Counted from the stretch's first letter, positions 35,947-44,387 are shown. The stretch: DNA of 64,000 bases from Cloacibacillus porcorum (GCF_001701045.1 NZ_CP016757.1:1171501-1235500), one strand, 5' to 3'. The notes: a model not told the origin generated them from the sequence alone. Translations and numbers: made by a program.

Positions 35947-37599
35947 TTAGACTGCGCGGTAGCCGCCCTTGAGCAGCTCTATTATCGAATCGAGGGCGTT
36001 TACCACCTGGCTCAGCTCTCCGTCGTTGCGCACCTCGTAGTCCGCGACGGCGCGGTAGGTGGGCAGGCGGTCGGCGTAGAGTTTGTATATCTGTTTTGGG
36101 TCGCCCGCGAGCAGCGGCCTGTTCGAGAGGTCGACGCTCTCCAGTATCTCCTCTACGGGGCGGTTGACGAAGAAGACGTAGCCGGTGCGCCGCAGCGCAC
36201 GCGCGTTTTCCGGGCGCATCATCGTACCGCCGCCGGTGGAGATGACCGCGCCGCCGAGCGACGAGACCTTTTTCGACATCTCCGTCTCGGCGTCGCGGAA
36301 GTATTTTTCGCCGTTTTCCGCGAAGATCCTCGTGGTGTCTTTGCCCTCCTGCTCTTCGATGAGGGCGTCTGTATCGTAGTATTCCATGCCGATCTGAAGC
36401 GCGAGCGCCTTTCCGACGGCGTTTTTGCCGCTGCCCGGCATCCCCACGAGGACGATGTTGCGGCGCTTGCTCTTGTAGTTGCCGAGGATGCGCAGGAAGT
36501 CGCACTCCTGTTCGACGAGCGCGAGCGCCTTTTGGGTGTTGGCCTGCGCGATGTCTCCCGTGAAGTCGGTGAAGAATAGGTATTCAAAGTCCGCGCCGCC
36601 GACGGGGACGGATTCTATCTTGGAGAGGTTCAGGTGGTAGTCGGCGAAGATGCCGAGGACGCGCTGAAGCGCCCCCGCGCGGTGGCGGACGGTGAACGCC
36701 ATGCTGACCTTGTCCCCGCCGGGGGATATCTCGAATTTATCCGTGAGGATCACGAAGCGCGTACAGCTGCCGGGGTTGTCGCTGATGTAGGGGGCGATCA
36801 CCTCAAGCCCGTTCAGTTCGGCGGCGAAGCCCGAGGTGATGACCGCCTTGTGCGGCGAGTTTTCCTCGGCGATTTTTTTTACGCATTTAGAGGAGCTGAG
36901 GCTGGGAACGGCCTTGATTTCTGGATGGTCTTCAAGGAAGGCGCTGCAGCGCGCGAGCACCTGTTCGTGCGCGTGTATCTCCGTGATATCTTCAAGTCTT
37001 GCCCCTTTGGGGGCGGCGAGGCAGTCGTCAAGGCGGACGTTCTGTTCGCCCGCGATGTAGAGGCCGTATTTGTTTATCAGTTCGCGGACGCCGGGCATCG
37101 CCCCAGCGGTGTTTGATTCGAGGGGCAGCACGGCGTAATCAGCGTCGCCGTTTTTGACGGTGCGGCAGACTTTTTCGTAGGTGGAGCAGCCGCCGAAGCC
37201 GCCCGTGCCGAAGTAGGCCGCGGCGGCCTCGTGGCCGTAGGAGCCCTCGCCGCCCTTGTAGACGACGCGCGGGTTTTCCTTTCTCTTTGCCGCGCTGCGT
37301 ATCATTTCGCGCAGCCATAACCCCGTGATGTTGTCGCCGGTGACCACTTTATGCTGCACGGCGCGGCTGTTTTCGAGCATCATACGCCAAAAGCGGCGGA
37401 TGTACGGCACGTCGTCCTCGCGTTTCGCGAGCGATACCACGTGGTCGATTACGTTTTCTTCCTGCGCGGCGTCGGTGACGGGGATGTCCCTGTCCATTTT
37501 ATATTCGGCGATCGTGCGCGCTATCTCCAGCCGCCGCTCTATCAGCTCCAGGATTTTTTCGTCAAGTTCTCGTATCTCTTCTCTGTATTCTTTCAGCAT
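35947..37599 (-). CDS. Four-domain fusion: chorismate mutase - prephenate dehydratase-like - ACT - shikimate kinase
   Basis: 550 residues. 1-85: AroQ-type mutase (REIRELDEKILELIERRLEIARTIAEYKMDRD). About 110-290: prephenate dehydratase-like, but diverged: KGGEGSYGHEA, ESNTAGAMPG where ENSSTGG is expected, AHEQVLARC for SHPQALAQC; CTRFVIL is kept. About 300-375: ACT (VRHRAGALQRVL, NLSKIESVP). About 383-545: shikimate kinase with DTDALIEE, EKYFRDAE, STGGGTM and NRPLL; its Walker A reads GMPGSGKNAVG, with Asn where Ser/Thr is normal. It is the last gene of the tyrA-aroA-aroC operon, so it supplies the kinase step that comes before aroA. The dehydratase half may be weak or regulatory, since a normal pheA lies next door. 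Confidence 0.9.
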   Translation of the reverse strand: MLKEYREEIRELDEKILELIERRLEIARTIAEYKMDRDIPVTDAAQEENVIDHVVSLAKREDDVPYIRRFWRMMLENSRAVQHKVVTGDNITGLWLREMIRSAAKRKENPRVVYKGGEGSYGHEAAAAYFGTGGFGGCSTYEKVCRTVKNGDADYAVLPLESNTAGAMPGVRELINKYGLYIAGEQNVRLDDCLAAPKGARLEDITEIHAHEQVLARCSAFLEDHPEIKAVPSLSSSKCVKKIAEENSPHKAVITSGFAAELNGLEVIAPYISDNPGSCTRFVILTDKFEISPGGDKVSMAFTVRHRAGALQRVLGIFADYHLNLSKIESVPVGGADFEYLFFTDFTGDIAQANTQKALALVEQECDFLRILGNYKSKRRNIVLVGMPGSGKNAVGKALALQIGMEYYDTDALIEEQEGKDTTRIFAENGEKYFRDAETEMSKKVSSLGGAVISTGGGTMMRPENARALRRTGYVFFVNRPVEEILESVDLSNRPLLAGDPKQIYKLYADRLPTYRAVADYEVRNDGELSQVVNALDSIIELLKGGYRAV

Positions 37600-37642
37600 G
37601 ATTTTTCCCCGTTTCGCATCTGGTATGGATTTTCCCGTAAGG

Positions 37643-38746
37643 TCACTGCCGCCGCCCGCACAGGCCGCGTATCCCGTATAGTTTCTGGACTGCCTCCAGC
37701 AGCGCGAGCGCGGCGGCGGCCTCGATCACCGGTACGGCGCGGTGGACGATGCAGGGGTCGTGGCGTCCGGGAACGACGAGTTTCGCGTTTACGCGCTCTT
37801 CCATGTCGACGGTGTCCTGCTCGCGGGCGATCGAGGAGGTGGGGCGCAGCGCGGCGCGGAAGAGCAGCGGCGCGCCCGTCGAGATGCCGCCGCTGACGCC
37901 GCCGTTGTTGTTCGTCCTCATCGACACCCTGCCGTCCGCCATTTCCATGGGGTCGTTGGCCGCGCTTCCCCGCATCTCCGCAAAGGCGAAGCCGGCTCCG
38001 AATTCGATGCCCTTCACGCCGGGGACGGCGAAGCAGGCGCGCGAGATGAGGCTCTCAAGCGAGTCGGCGCCGGGCTCGCCGATACCGGCCTCCAGGCCGA
38101 GGGCGGCGCATTCTATCAGGCCGCCGAGAGAATCGCCCTCTCTTTTGGCCGCGGCGATCGCCTCGCGCATTTTCTCTCCCGCGCCGTCGTCGATCACCGG
38201 CAGCTCTTTGCGCGCCGCCGCCCGTAATACCGTTTCGGCGGTTTTGTCTTTCAGGAAGCCACCATCCGTAAGCGGGATGTCGCGGATTCCGCCGATCGCG
38301 GCGATATGCGCTCCCACGAAGATACCGCGGGCCGCCAGCAGCTGCTTTGCCACCGCGCCCGCAAAGACGAGCGGCGCGGTGAGGCGTCCCGAGAACTGGC
38401 CGCTGCCGCGCATGTCCGCGAAACCGTCGTAACGCGCGGCGGCGGTGTAGTCGGCGTGGCCGGGGCGCGGAAAGCGTTTGAGCAGCGAATAGTCGCCGGA
38501 GCGCGCGTCGGTGTTTTTTATCATCGCGCAGAGCGGCGCGCCGGTGGTGAAACCGCCGCAGAGCCCGCTGAGCACCTCGGGAACGTCGGCCTCTTTACGC
38601 GCCGTGGAGATGGCGCTTTTGCCGGGGGCTCTGCGCCCCATCTCGAGGGATATCTCCTCCATGTCCAGCGTAACGCCGGCGGGGATGTCGTTCAGCAGGA
38701 CGCCGATCGCCGGCCCGTGCGATTCTCCGAAGATTGAATATTTCAT
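37643..38746 (-). CDS. aroC: Chorismate synthase
   Basis: 367 residues; the ATG shares one base with the aroA stop (TAATG) and has AAGGAGG 8 bases upstream. Motifs: FGESHGPAIGVLLNDIPAG at the N-terminus, the RPGHADYTAAARY region, RGSGQFSGRLTAP, RTNNNGGVSGGISTG and RPTSSIA. It needs reduced FMN and makes chorismate from EPSP. Third gene of the operon. Confidence 0.95.
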   Translation of the reverse strand: MKYSIFGESHGPAIGVLLNDIPAGVTLDMEEISLEMGRRAPGKSAISTARKEADVPEVLSGLCGGFTTGAPLCAMIKNTDARSGDYSLLKRFPRPGHADYTAAARYDGFADMRGSGQFSGRLTAPLVFAGAVAKQLLAARGIFVGAHIAAIGGIRDIPLTDGGFLKDKTAETVLRAAARKELPVIDDGAGEKMREAIAAAKREGDSLGGLIECAALGLEAGIGEPGADSLESLISRACFAVPGVKGIEFGAGFAFAEMRGSAANDPMEMADGRVSMRTNNNGGVSGGISTGAPLLFRAALRPTSSIAREQDTVDMEERVNAKLVVPGRHDPCIVHRAVPVIEAAAALALLEAVQKLYGIRGLCGRRQ

Positions 38747-40029
38747 TATTGTGCCTCCTTATCCATTACAAAGCTGCCGCCCATCGCGCGGTATTCCTTC
38801 CAAAAGCCGGGGGCGCTCTTTTTCACGCAGTTTGCGTCGTCTATCGTAAGCTCCCCGCCGCATGCCGAGGCGGCGACGGCCAGGCTCATCGCGATACGGT
38901 GGTCGTTGTGGGCGCTTGCCGCGCCGCCGCGCAGGCCGCCGCCTCCGGCGACGGTGAGCGAGTCCGTACCCTCTTTTACCTCCGCTCCCAGCGCGGCCAG
39001 TTCGGCGGCCATCGCCGCCAGACGGTCGCTCTCTTTGATGCGCAGACGGGCCGCGTTGATAAGCCGCGTTTCGCCCTCCGCGCAGGCGGCGAGCACGGCG
39101 AGTATCGGAAAGAGGTCCGGGGTCTGCGAGACGTCGATCTCCGTGCCGCGCAGCTTTGAGGGGACGGCGTGGAGTTTATCGCCGGACCATTCCACGGTTG
39201 CCCCCATCCGGCGCAGCAGCTCCGCGATCTTTGCGTCTCCCTGTTTGCTCTCTTTTTTCAGGCCGGAGAGCGCCGCGCCGCCGCCGAGCGTTCCCGCCGC
39301 GAGCCAGAAGGCCGCGTGGCTGAAATCTCCCTCGACGGAGACGGCGGCGGGGGAGAAGCGCTGGTTTCCGGGAATGTTCAGCGCGCAGCCGCGTTTATTT
39401 TCCTCCCATTCGGCGCTGACGCCGAACTCCGCGAGCGCCGCGAGGGTGAGGTCTATGTAGCTTCGGCTCTCAAGCCGCGTGGTAATCTCTATGCGGGAGT
39501 CTCCGCCCAGCGTCGGGAGGGCGAAGAGCAGTCCCGAGATGAACTGGCTTGAGACGTCGCCGCGTATTTTAAAGAGGCCGGGGCGCAGCCGCCCGCACAG
39601 TTCGATATAGTCTTCTTTTTGGATAAATTCGATCTCCCGCTCCGCGAAGAGGCGCGCGTATTCCTCCTGAGGGCGGCTCAGCAGCCGTCCCCGCCCCGTG
39701 AACCGCCGCCGCCTTCCGTCGAGCGCCAGCGGGATGAGAAAGCGCAGGGTGCTTCCCGATTCGCCGCAGTCAAGGGGCGCCGTATCATTTGATACGCTTT
39801 TTTTTGAGCGTGTTGCGAGCATGTCGCCCTTCAGCTCCATTTCGCAGCCCAGCCCCCGCAGCGCGCGGCAGGTCGCCATTATGTCCTCGCTGAGCCCCAG
39901 GAAGCGGACCCGCGAATCTCCCGCGAGCGCCGCGCAGATCGCCAGCCGGTGCGACATGCTTTTGCTCGGCATGATCTTTATCTCTCCGGAGAGGGGCTTG
40001 GGGGTTATCGTCACGCTAACATTTTTCAT
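38746..40029 (-). CDS. aroA: 3-phosphoshikimate 1-carboxyvinyltransferase (EPSP synthase)
   Basis: 427 residues, start overlapping the tyrA stop (ATGA). Motifs: MPSKSMSHRLAICAALA (phosphate and PEP binding), LDCGESGSTLRFLIPLAL, SRPQEEY, GDVSSQFISGLLFALP, and near the C-terminus RIKESDRLAAMAAEL and HNDHRIAMSLAVAA. It condenses shikimate-3-phosphate with PEP. The active-site loop has Gly-Glu-Ser-Gly-Ser as in normal enzymes. Confidence 0.95.
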   Translation of the reverse strand: MKNVSVTITPKPLSGEIKIMPSKSMSHRLAICAALAGDSRVRFLGLSEDIMATCRALRGLGCEMELKGDMLATRSKKSVSNDTAPLDCGESGSTLRFLIPLALDGRRRRFTGRGRLLSRPQEEYARLFAEREIEFIQKEDYIELCGRLRPGLFKIRGDVSSQFISGLLFALPTLGGDSRIEITTRLESRSYIDLTLAALAEFGVSAEWEENKRGCALNIPGNQRFSPAAVSVEGDFSHAAFWLAAGTLGGGAALSGLKKESKQGDAKIAELLRRMGATVEWSGDKLHAVPSKLRGTEIDVSQTPDLFPILAVLAACAEGETRLINAARLRIKESDRLAAMAAELAALGAEVKEGTDSLTVAGGGGLRGGAASAHNDHRIAMSLAVAASACGGELTIDDANCVKKSAPGFWKEYRAMGGSFVMDKEAQ

Positions 40030-40910
40030 CGGGCCGCCTCCTTTGCCGCCGTGTAAGGCGTTTTCAGATATTCTTCTTTGCGCCGTGTGGAGGAGGCGAG
40101 CGCCGCCGCCAGCTCACTTTGGTCTCCCGCCTCTACGAGTCTTCTCAGCACCGCAATGTTATCTTCCAGCTCCGCGAGGACGCCGCCCAGCGGGGCCGCG
40201 TTCATGGAGAAGAGCTCGCTCCACATCTCGGGGTTAAGCGTGCCGACCCGGGTGAGGTCGCGAAAGGAGCCGCCCTCGAATCCTTTGCTCTCAAAGAGCA
40301 GCCCGCTGTTCAGGATGGCGGCGGCGAGCACGTGCGCCATCTGGCTGGTGTAGGCGATCATCCGGTCGTGTATCTCCGGCGTCGTCTCGATGACGCGCGC
40401 CGCCCCCGCGTAGGCCGCCATCTCACGGAGCAGGGAGAGCGCCTCGCGCGAGTTTTTCTCATGCGGCGTGATGATAAAGTTGCAGCCCGTAAAAAGTTTT
40501 CCGTCGGAGGCCGCGTAGCCGGAACTCTCGCGTCCCGCCATCGGGTGCGCGCCAAGGAACTCCGCGCCTGCCGGCATTGACCTGCGCGCCTCTTCTATCA
40601 AGGGACCCTTGATGCCGGTCAGGTCGCTCCAGAGCGCGCCCTCTTTGGCGCGGCGGGCGCAGCCGCGCAGGAAGTCCAGCGCGGCGCGCGGATAGAGGGC
40701 GATCACGACGAGGTCGGCGTCGAGCGCCTCCTCAGCGTTTGTTTCATCCAGCACGTATCCGCTGTCTATCACGCCTTCGGCCAGCGCTCTCTCAAGCACC
40801 GCGGCGTTGGTCTCGACGCCGCAGATAGCGGCGTTCCGCCAGCCGCGCAGGGCCTTCGCGAGCGAGGCTCCCATCAGTCCCAGACCCGCGATGGTAATTT
40901 TGAACCCCAT
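40026..40910 (-). CDS. tyrA: Prephenate dehydrogenase
   Basis: 294 residues from ATG 40910, with AGAGGCGG upstream; the longer frame to 40958 runs into the attenuator hairpin. NAD-binding ITIAGLGLMGASLAKAL at the N-terminus, LVVIALYPRAALDFL, WSDLTGIKGPLIEE, FLGAHPMAGRESSGY (with the catalytic His), and SQMAHVLAAAI. It forms 4-hydroxyphenylpyruvate for tyrosine. No ACT domain, so feedback control may rest on the leader-peptide attenuator immediately upstream. First gene of the operon. Confidence 0.94.
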   Translation of the reverse strand: MGFKITIAGLGLMGASLAKALRGWRNAAICGVETNAAVLERALAEGVIDSGYVLDETNAEEALDADLVVIALYPRAALDFLRGCARRAKEGALWSDLTGIKGPLIEEARRSMPAGAEFLGAHPMAGRESSGYAASDGKLFTGCNFIITPHEKNSREALSLLREMAAYAGAARVIETTPEIHDRMIAYTSQMAHVLAAAILNSGLLFESKGFEGGSFRDLTRVGTLNPEMWSELFSMNAAPLGGVLAELEDNIAVLRRLVEAGDQSELAAALASSTRRKEEYLKTPYTAAKEAAR

Positions 40911-40945
40911 AAGTACCGCCTCTTTCCAGTTGCCGTCTTCCTCGT

Positions 40946-40980
40946 AAAATAAAATCACCCGGGGCCTTCGCTCCGGGTGA
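40946..40980 (-). terminator. Attenuator terminator in front of tyrA
   Basis: On the minus strand, TCACCCGG-AGCGAAGGCC-CCGGGTGA is followed by TTTTATTTT, 36 bases before the tyrA ATG and 42 bases after the leader-peptide stop. It can end transcription before the aro genes. Confidence 0.85.
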
Positions 40981-41021
40981 GATATCTTTTAAGACGGTTT
41001 TTATATATCACACAAAAGAGC

Positions 41022-41111
41022 TCAAGCCATAACAAATTGACTGCGGCTAAAATAATAGTCCCAGTTCCAGCCTGTAAAGTAAAAATAGGAGCTCTTAAGG
41101 TTTGTTGCCAT
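41022..41111 (-). CDS. Aromatic leader peptide of the tyrA-aroA-aroC operon (29 codons)
   Basis: ATG at 41111 with GGAG 8 bases upstream, TGA ending at 41022. The peptide has 10 aromatic residues of 29: the first twelve are MATNLKSSYFYF; then Trp at 15 and 17, Tyr at 19 and 20, Phe at 21 and 26. It lies between a promoter (41150-41179) and the terminator before tyrA. AAGAGCTC in codons 6-8 (41096-41089) is the exact complement of GAGCTCTT just over the stop (41023-41016), so ribosome position can change RNA folding. This is the layout of trp- and pheA-type attenuators: shortage of charged Tyr, Phe or Trp tRNA stalls the ribosome and should let transcription go on. Found by reading the strand. 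Confidence 0.88.
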   Translation of the reverse strand: MATNLKSSYFYFTGWNWDYYFSRSQFVMA

Positions 41112-41149
41112 CGATTTTTCTCCGTTTCCGCAAAAATCATTTCCCGTGT

Positions 41150-41179
41150 ATTTAACACCCGAAAATATATTTTTGTCAA
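41150..41179 (-). promoter_or_regulatory. Promoter of the aro operon leader
   Basis: Minus strand TTGACA (41179-41174), 18-base spacer, TTAAAT (41155-41150). Start near 41143, about 32 bases before the leader ATG. Confidence 0.75.
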
Positions 41180-41214
41180 TGCTGTGGCTGATTTTCCACT
41201 CTCCGGCAAAGAAA

Positions 41215-41243
41215 ATGGCGGGTGCAGAATGCGCCCGCCATTT
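41215..41243 (-). terminator. Terminator after the ThiS/MoaD-like gene
   Basis: AAATGGCGGG, 11-base loop, CCCGCCATTTTC on the minus strand. Confidence 0.85.
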
Positions 41244-41271
41244 AGATACTACGATGTCTCCCCGGCGGGAT

Positions 41272-41475
41272 TTAACCGCCGCTGATGTTGTGGATCACCT
41301 GCACATTTGCTCCGTCTGGAATCTTCGCCTCCGAATAGCGGCTCTTGTCAACGACATTGTCGTCGACCCATACGGCGAGCATCTTGAAGGTGAAATTCTT
41401 GTCGTCAAGAAGCTGCTGTACCGTGAGCCCCTCTCTCCAAGGCGATTTTTCTCCGTTGACGGTTATCATGCGCAT
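41272..41475 (-). CDS. ThiS/MoaD-like sulfur carrier protein
   Basis: 67 residues ending in Gly-Gly (NISGG), the end that is adenylated and turned into a thiocarboxylate. Small beta-grasp pattern: MITVNG, LTVQQLLDDKNF, LAVWVDDNVV, IPDGANVQVIHNISGG. It follows the aldehyde:ferredoxin oxidoreductase gene by 15 bases, so a role in making the tungstopterin (the MoaD role) is more likely than thiamine. AAGGAG is close to the first ATG; ATG 41469 is the alternative start. Confidence 0.82.
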   Translation of the reverse strand: MRMITVNGEKSPWREGLTVQQLLDDKNFTFKMLAVWVDDNVVDKSRYSEAKIPDGANVQVIHNISGG

Positions 41476-41490
41476 AACTCTCCTTCAATA

Positions 41491-43677
41491 TTAATCTTCG
41501 AATTCGTCCTCGGGCTTCAGATGCTTCTCAAGAAGCGCCACCACGTCGGGATAGTCTATACCAAGACGCTTCACCGTCGCAAGGGTGGGAATGCCGTTCT
41601 TGTTCCAGCCGCGGCGCTTGTAGACGGCCATCTTGAGCATGTGCCACTGTTCGCGGCGGTGCTTCTGGAGCAGATCGATCTTCTCCTTCACGGAGAGGCC
41701 GCTGATATCGACGCCGAATTCTTTGAGTTTCTCGTCAAAGTATTCGGGACGCGCGTTCCACTCGTCCTCCCACACGGGGCCGAGGCCGCGGTCCGGCGCT
41801 TCGTGGTACTTCGCCGTGCCCTTGCCCATGCGAAGGTTGAAGATGCGCTCGAAGTTGTAGACCTTCTCCGACTGTTCGATGAGGCCGTCGCGCGTCAGGT
41901 GTTTGCCGGTGATCGCCTCAAAGATGTCAAGGTAGTTCTGAAGGTGTTCGGGCACGCGGGCCGCCTCGATACCCTTGTACTTCATGCCGTTGTCGGCGGG
42001 TTCGATGTCGTTCCACGGCAGCTTGCAGAGGCCCTGCAGCGAGAACCAGAGACGGAAGTTCGGGAAGAAGAAGAGCGCCTCCGCCTTATCTTCGTATGTC
42101 GGGAGCTGCTTGTTGACCATGTCCATGAAGATGAGCCACGCCTCGTCGTGCTGCGGTCCCTTGAGGGTGAGGAAGTAGCCGCCCCACTGGGCGATCGATT
42201 CCTGGCAGCGGTACTCGGAGGCCTCGAGTCCCTGGCAGACCATGCCGATCTTCATCATTTTTTCCATGTCCGCGCCGTAATGCTCGGCGAAGTATTCACG
42301 CGCCACCTCGATGCCCTTGCCGCAGGCGATCGCGAATTCGTCTTTGCCGTATGCGATGCGGTGGATGAGCTCCATGATGTCGGCCTTCTGTCCGAAGTTG
42401 AGGTCCAGGCCGTGCGTGTGTTCCTTGTTGATCAGTCCCAGCTCGAAGCATTCGCAGACAAAGGCGATGCCGGTGCCGAGGGAGATGGTGTCAAGGCCGT
42501 AGTGGTCGGCGTAGAAGTTGGCCTCGATCGTCCAGAGCGGATCGAAGATGCCGAGGTTGGAGCCGAGCCCCGCCGCGGTCTCATATTCGGGGCCGTCGAC
42601 GATGACCTCTTTGCCCTTCCAGGGACCGGTCTGGAGCGGGAAATGGTCAACCGCCTTCGCGCAGGCGAGCGAGCAGCCGTACCAGCAGCCGTCCGCCATT
42701 CCCTGCGTGAAGAGCTTTATGTAGGATTCGGAGCTGATGTTGTTGATATCCTTGTGACGGCCGAACTTATAGTTGTTGACCGGCAGCAGCGTATAGTCGT
42801 CCATGATCTCGGTAAGGTGGGCCGTACCGGCGGAACGCATCTTGCACTGTTTGTCGTCGAGGTCGTGGATACGCTTGTGGAGGCTTGCGCCGGCGCGCTG
42901 GATCGCCTTGATGTCCACGGGATCGTTTTCCAGCCCCGTGAAGTGCGTGCGCTTCACGACGAGCGCGATGACGCCCTTGTTGTGGAGAACCGTACCGCCG
43001 CCGCCGCGCCCGGCCTGCTTCAGACGCACGGCCTTGCGGCGCACGTCGTAGAAGCTGAAGTTCATGCCGGCCCAGTAGCTTGTGCGAGCGCCGATGCCGC
43101 TTGAAACTACGGAGATGGTGCGCTTGTCGGCCTCGTCCTTCGCGAAGTACTCGTGGAGCTCCTCCGAGACGGCGTAGGCGTTGATATCCTCAAGCGTGGA
43201 CTCGAATATCTGTACCTTGTTGTTGTCGCCGTCGATAAAGACGACTACGGGACGGTCGGCCTTGCCCTGCAGCTCAAGCGCGTCGAAGCCCGAGAACTTG
43301 AGGAAGGGGGCGAAATAGCCGCCGGCGTTGCTGTTATAGGTCTGCTTGGTGGCGGGGGAGAGGAACACGGAGTAGCATTTGCCCGCGCCGGGATACTGCG
43401 TGATGCCGCAGAAGGGGCCGCCGGCGATGACGATCTCGTTCTCCGGGTCGTCCCACTTTGTCTTTTCCGTTACCGCGTCCCAGAGCAGCTTGAGGCCGAA
43501 GCCGCGGCCGCCGGTGAATTTTTCTATCATATCCTCGGAGACGGGGCGTTTCTCAAACTTATAGTTGCCGTCTTTATTGCCGAGGCCGATGTAAAGTGTC
43601 TCTTTTGAATAGCCGTGGTGTATCTTTGCGGGCTCGAATGACCACTCCGCCAGAAGTTTCATCGGTGCGTTTGCCAT
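41491..43677 (-). CDS. aor: Aldehyde:ferredoxin oxidoreductase family, tungstopterin enzyme
   Basis: 728 residues, longer than the usual 600-620. AOR family: the N-terminal domain that binds the bis-pterin (GGRGFGLKLLWD, YPGAGKCYSVFLSPATKQ, NAGGYFAPFLKFSGFDALEL), GRGGGGTVLHNKGV, and the Fe-S ligand loop GCWYGCSLACAK (C-x3-C-x3-C). These enzymes oxidise aldehydes to acids, or run backwards, with ferredoxin. In an amino acid fermenter the aldehydes would come from 2-oxo acids. Operon: ferredoxin, AOR, ThiS/MoaD-like protein. The sequence resembles the group that works with a separate multi-cluster ferredoxin; the true substrate is unknown. Confidence 0.9.
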   Translation of the reverse strand: MANAPMKLLAEWSFEPAKIHHGYSKETLYIGLGNKDGNYKFEKRPVSEDMIEKFTGGRGFGLKLLWDAVTEKTKWDDPENEIVIAGGPFCGITQYPGAGKCYSVFLSPATKQTYNSNAGGYFAPFLKFSGFDALELQGKADRPVVVFIDGDNNKVQIFESTLEDINAYAVSEELHEYFAKDEADKRTISVVSSGIGARTSYWAGMNFSFYDVRRKAVRLKQAGRGGGGTVLHNKGVIALVVKRTHFTGLENDPVDIKAIQRAGASLHKRIHDLDDKQCKMRSAGTAHLTEIMDDYTLLPVNNYKFGRHKDINNISSESYIKLFTQGMADGCWYGCSLACAKAVDHFPLQTGPWKGKEVIVDGPEYETAAGLGSNLGIFDPLWTIEANFYADHYGLDTISLGTGIAFVCECFELGLINKEHTHGLDLNFGQKADIMELIHRIAYGKDEFAIACGKGIEVAREYFAEHYGADMEKMMKIGMVCQGLEASEYRCQESIAQWGGYFLTLKGPQHDEAWLIFMDMVNKQLPTYEDKAEALFFFPNFRLWFSLQGLCKLPWNDIEPADNGMKYKGIEAARVPEHLQNYLDIFEAITGKHLTRDGLIEQSEKVYNFERIFNLRMGKGTAKYHEAPDRGLGPVWEDEWNARPEYFDEKLKEFGVDISGLSVKEKIDLLQKHRREQWHMLKMAVYKRRGWNKNGIPTLATVKRLGIDYPDVVALLEKHLKPEDEFED

Positions 43678-43693
43678 ATCTTTATTCTCCCTT

Positions 43694-44092
43694 CTATGCC
43701 TTTGCCGGTACGTTTACAAGCTCAAGAGCTCCCGTGGGGCACTTGCGCGCACATATGCCGCAGGCGATGCACTTGAAAGGCTCCGTCTGCTTGTCTCCGT
43801 CGAAGAACATCGAGGCTGACGGGCAGAAGCCGACGCACATCAGGCAGGAGGTGCACTTGTCCTTGCGGACCTGAACCACTCCGTTGGCGTCGCGCTCAAG
43901 CGCCTGTGTCGGGCAGACGCCGATGCAGGCGCCGCACTGCGAGCAGATATTGATATTGGCAAAGCCAGCCATGTTATCGACTTTGACCCTCGACAATTCC
44001 GGTGAGTTTTCCTTGAAATATGCTTTTGAGCACGCCTCAGTACATGCGCCGCACTGGACGCACTTCTCAGCGTTGACTTGCATGATTTTCAC
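43694..44092 (-). CDS. Polyferredoxin, four 4Fe-4S clusters, partner of AOR
   Basis: 132 residues from GTG 44092 (GGAGGG 7 bases upstream); the first internal ATG, 44083, lies too far from that site, and the frame further upstream has none. Four cluster motifs: CVQCGACTEAC, CSQCGACIGVCP, CTSCLMCVGFCP, CIACGICARKCP. No signal peptide or membrane part. It is 16 bases upstream of the AOR gene, so it is the likely electron carrier between AOR and other ferredoxin enzymes. Confidence 0.9.
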   Translation of the reverse strand: MKIMQVNAEKCVQCGACTEACSKAYFKENSPELSRVKVDNMAGFANINICSQCGACIGVCPTQALERDANGVVQVRKDKCTSCLMCVGFCPSASMFFDGDKQTEPFKCIACGICARKCPTGALELVNVPAKA

Positions 44093-44337
44093 ACAAAATC
44101 CCTCCACTATATTCAATTTTTTTAAGACCGCCAAAAGCCGAAGAGACCTTTGACAATCTTCCCCAATATGAAAATTTTATCACAACCCCACCCTCTTTTG
44201 GGTGATATTGCTCACTTTTGTTCACGCTAAAATTTGTAAAATTGAGACAAGAGCGCCGGATTTGCCGCCAACACCGCGATATGCCGGCCACGGGCAGCCA
44301 CGCATGACGAAATTTACCGGAAAAATGCCGAAAAGCC

Positions 44338-44366
44338 TTGCCAAATTCGGGGATTATTGATAGAAT
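44338..44366 (+). promoter_or_regulatory. Promoter of tRNA-Leu(CAG)
   Basis: TTGCCA, 17 bases, TAGAAT; predicted start about 15 bases before the tRNA. Confidence 0.65.
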
Positions 44367-44387
44367 CACCTACGTTGTACGAAATGA

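Noticed and set aside
40946-41180. T-box riboswitch in front of the aro operon
   Set aside because: No T-box antiterminator motif (GGTACCGCG-like) or specifier stem was seen; an aromatic leader ORF is present instead.
40955-41209. 84-residue minus-strand frame upstream of tyrA
   Set aside because: It runs through promoter, leader peptide and terminator hairpin in another frame; the 29-codon leader peptide explains the region better.
41146-43104. 652-residue open frame on the plus strand
   Set aside because: Antisense shadow of the AOR gene, spanning also the ThiS-like gene and the terminator.
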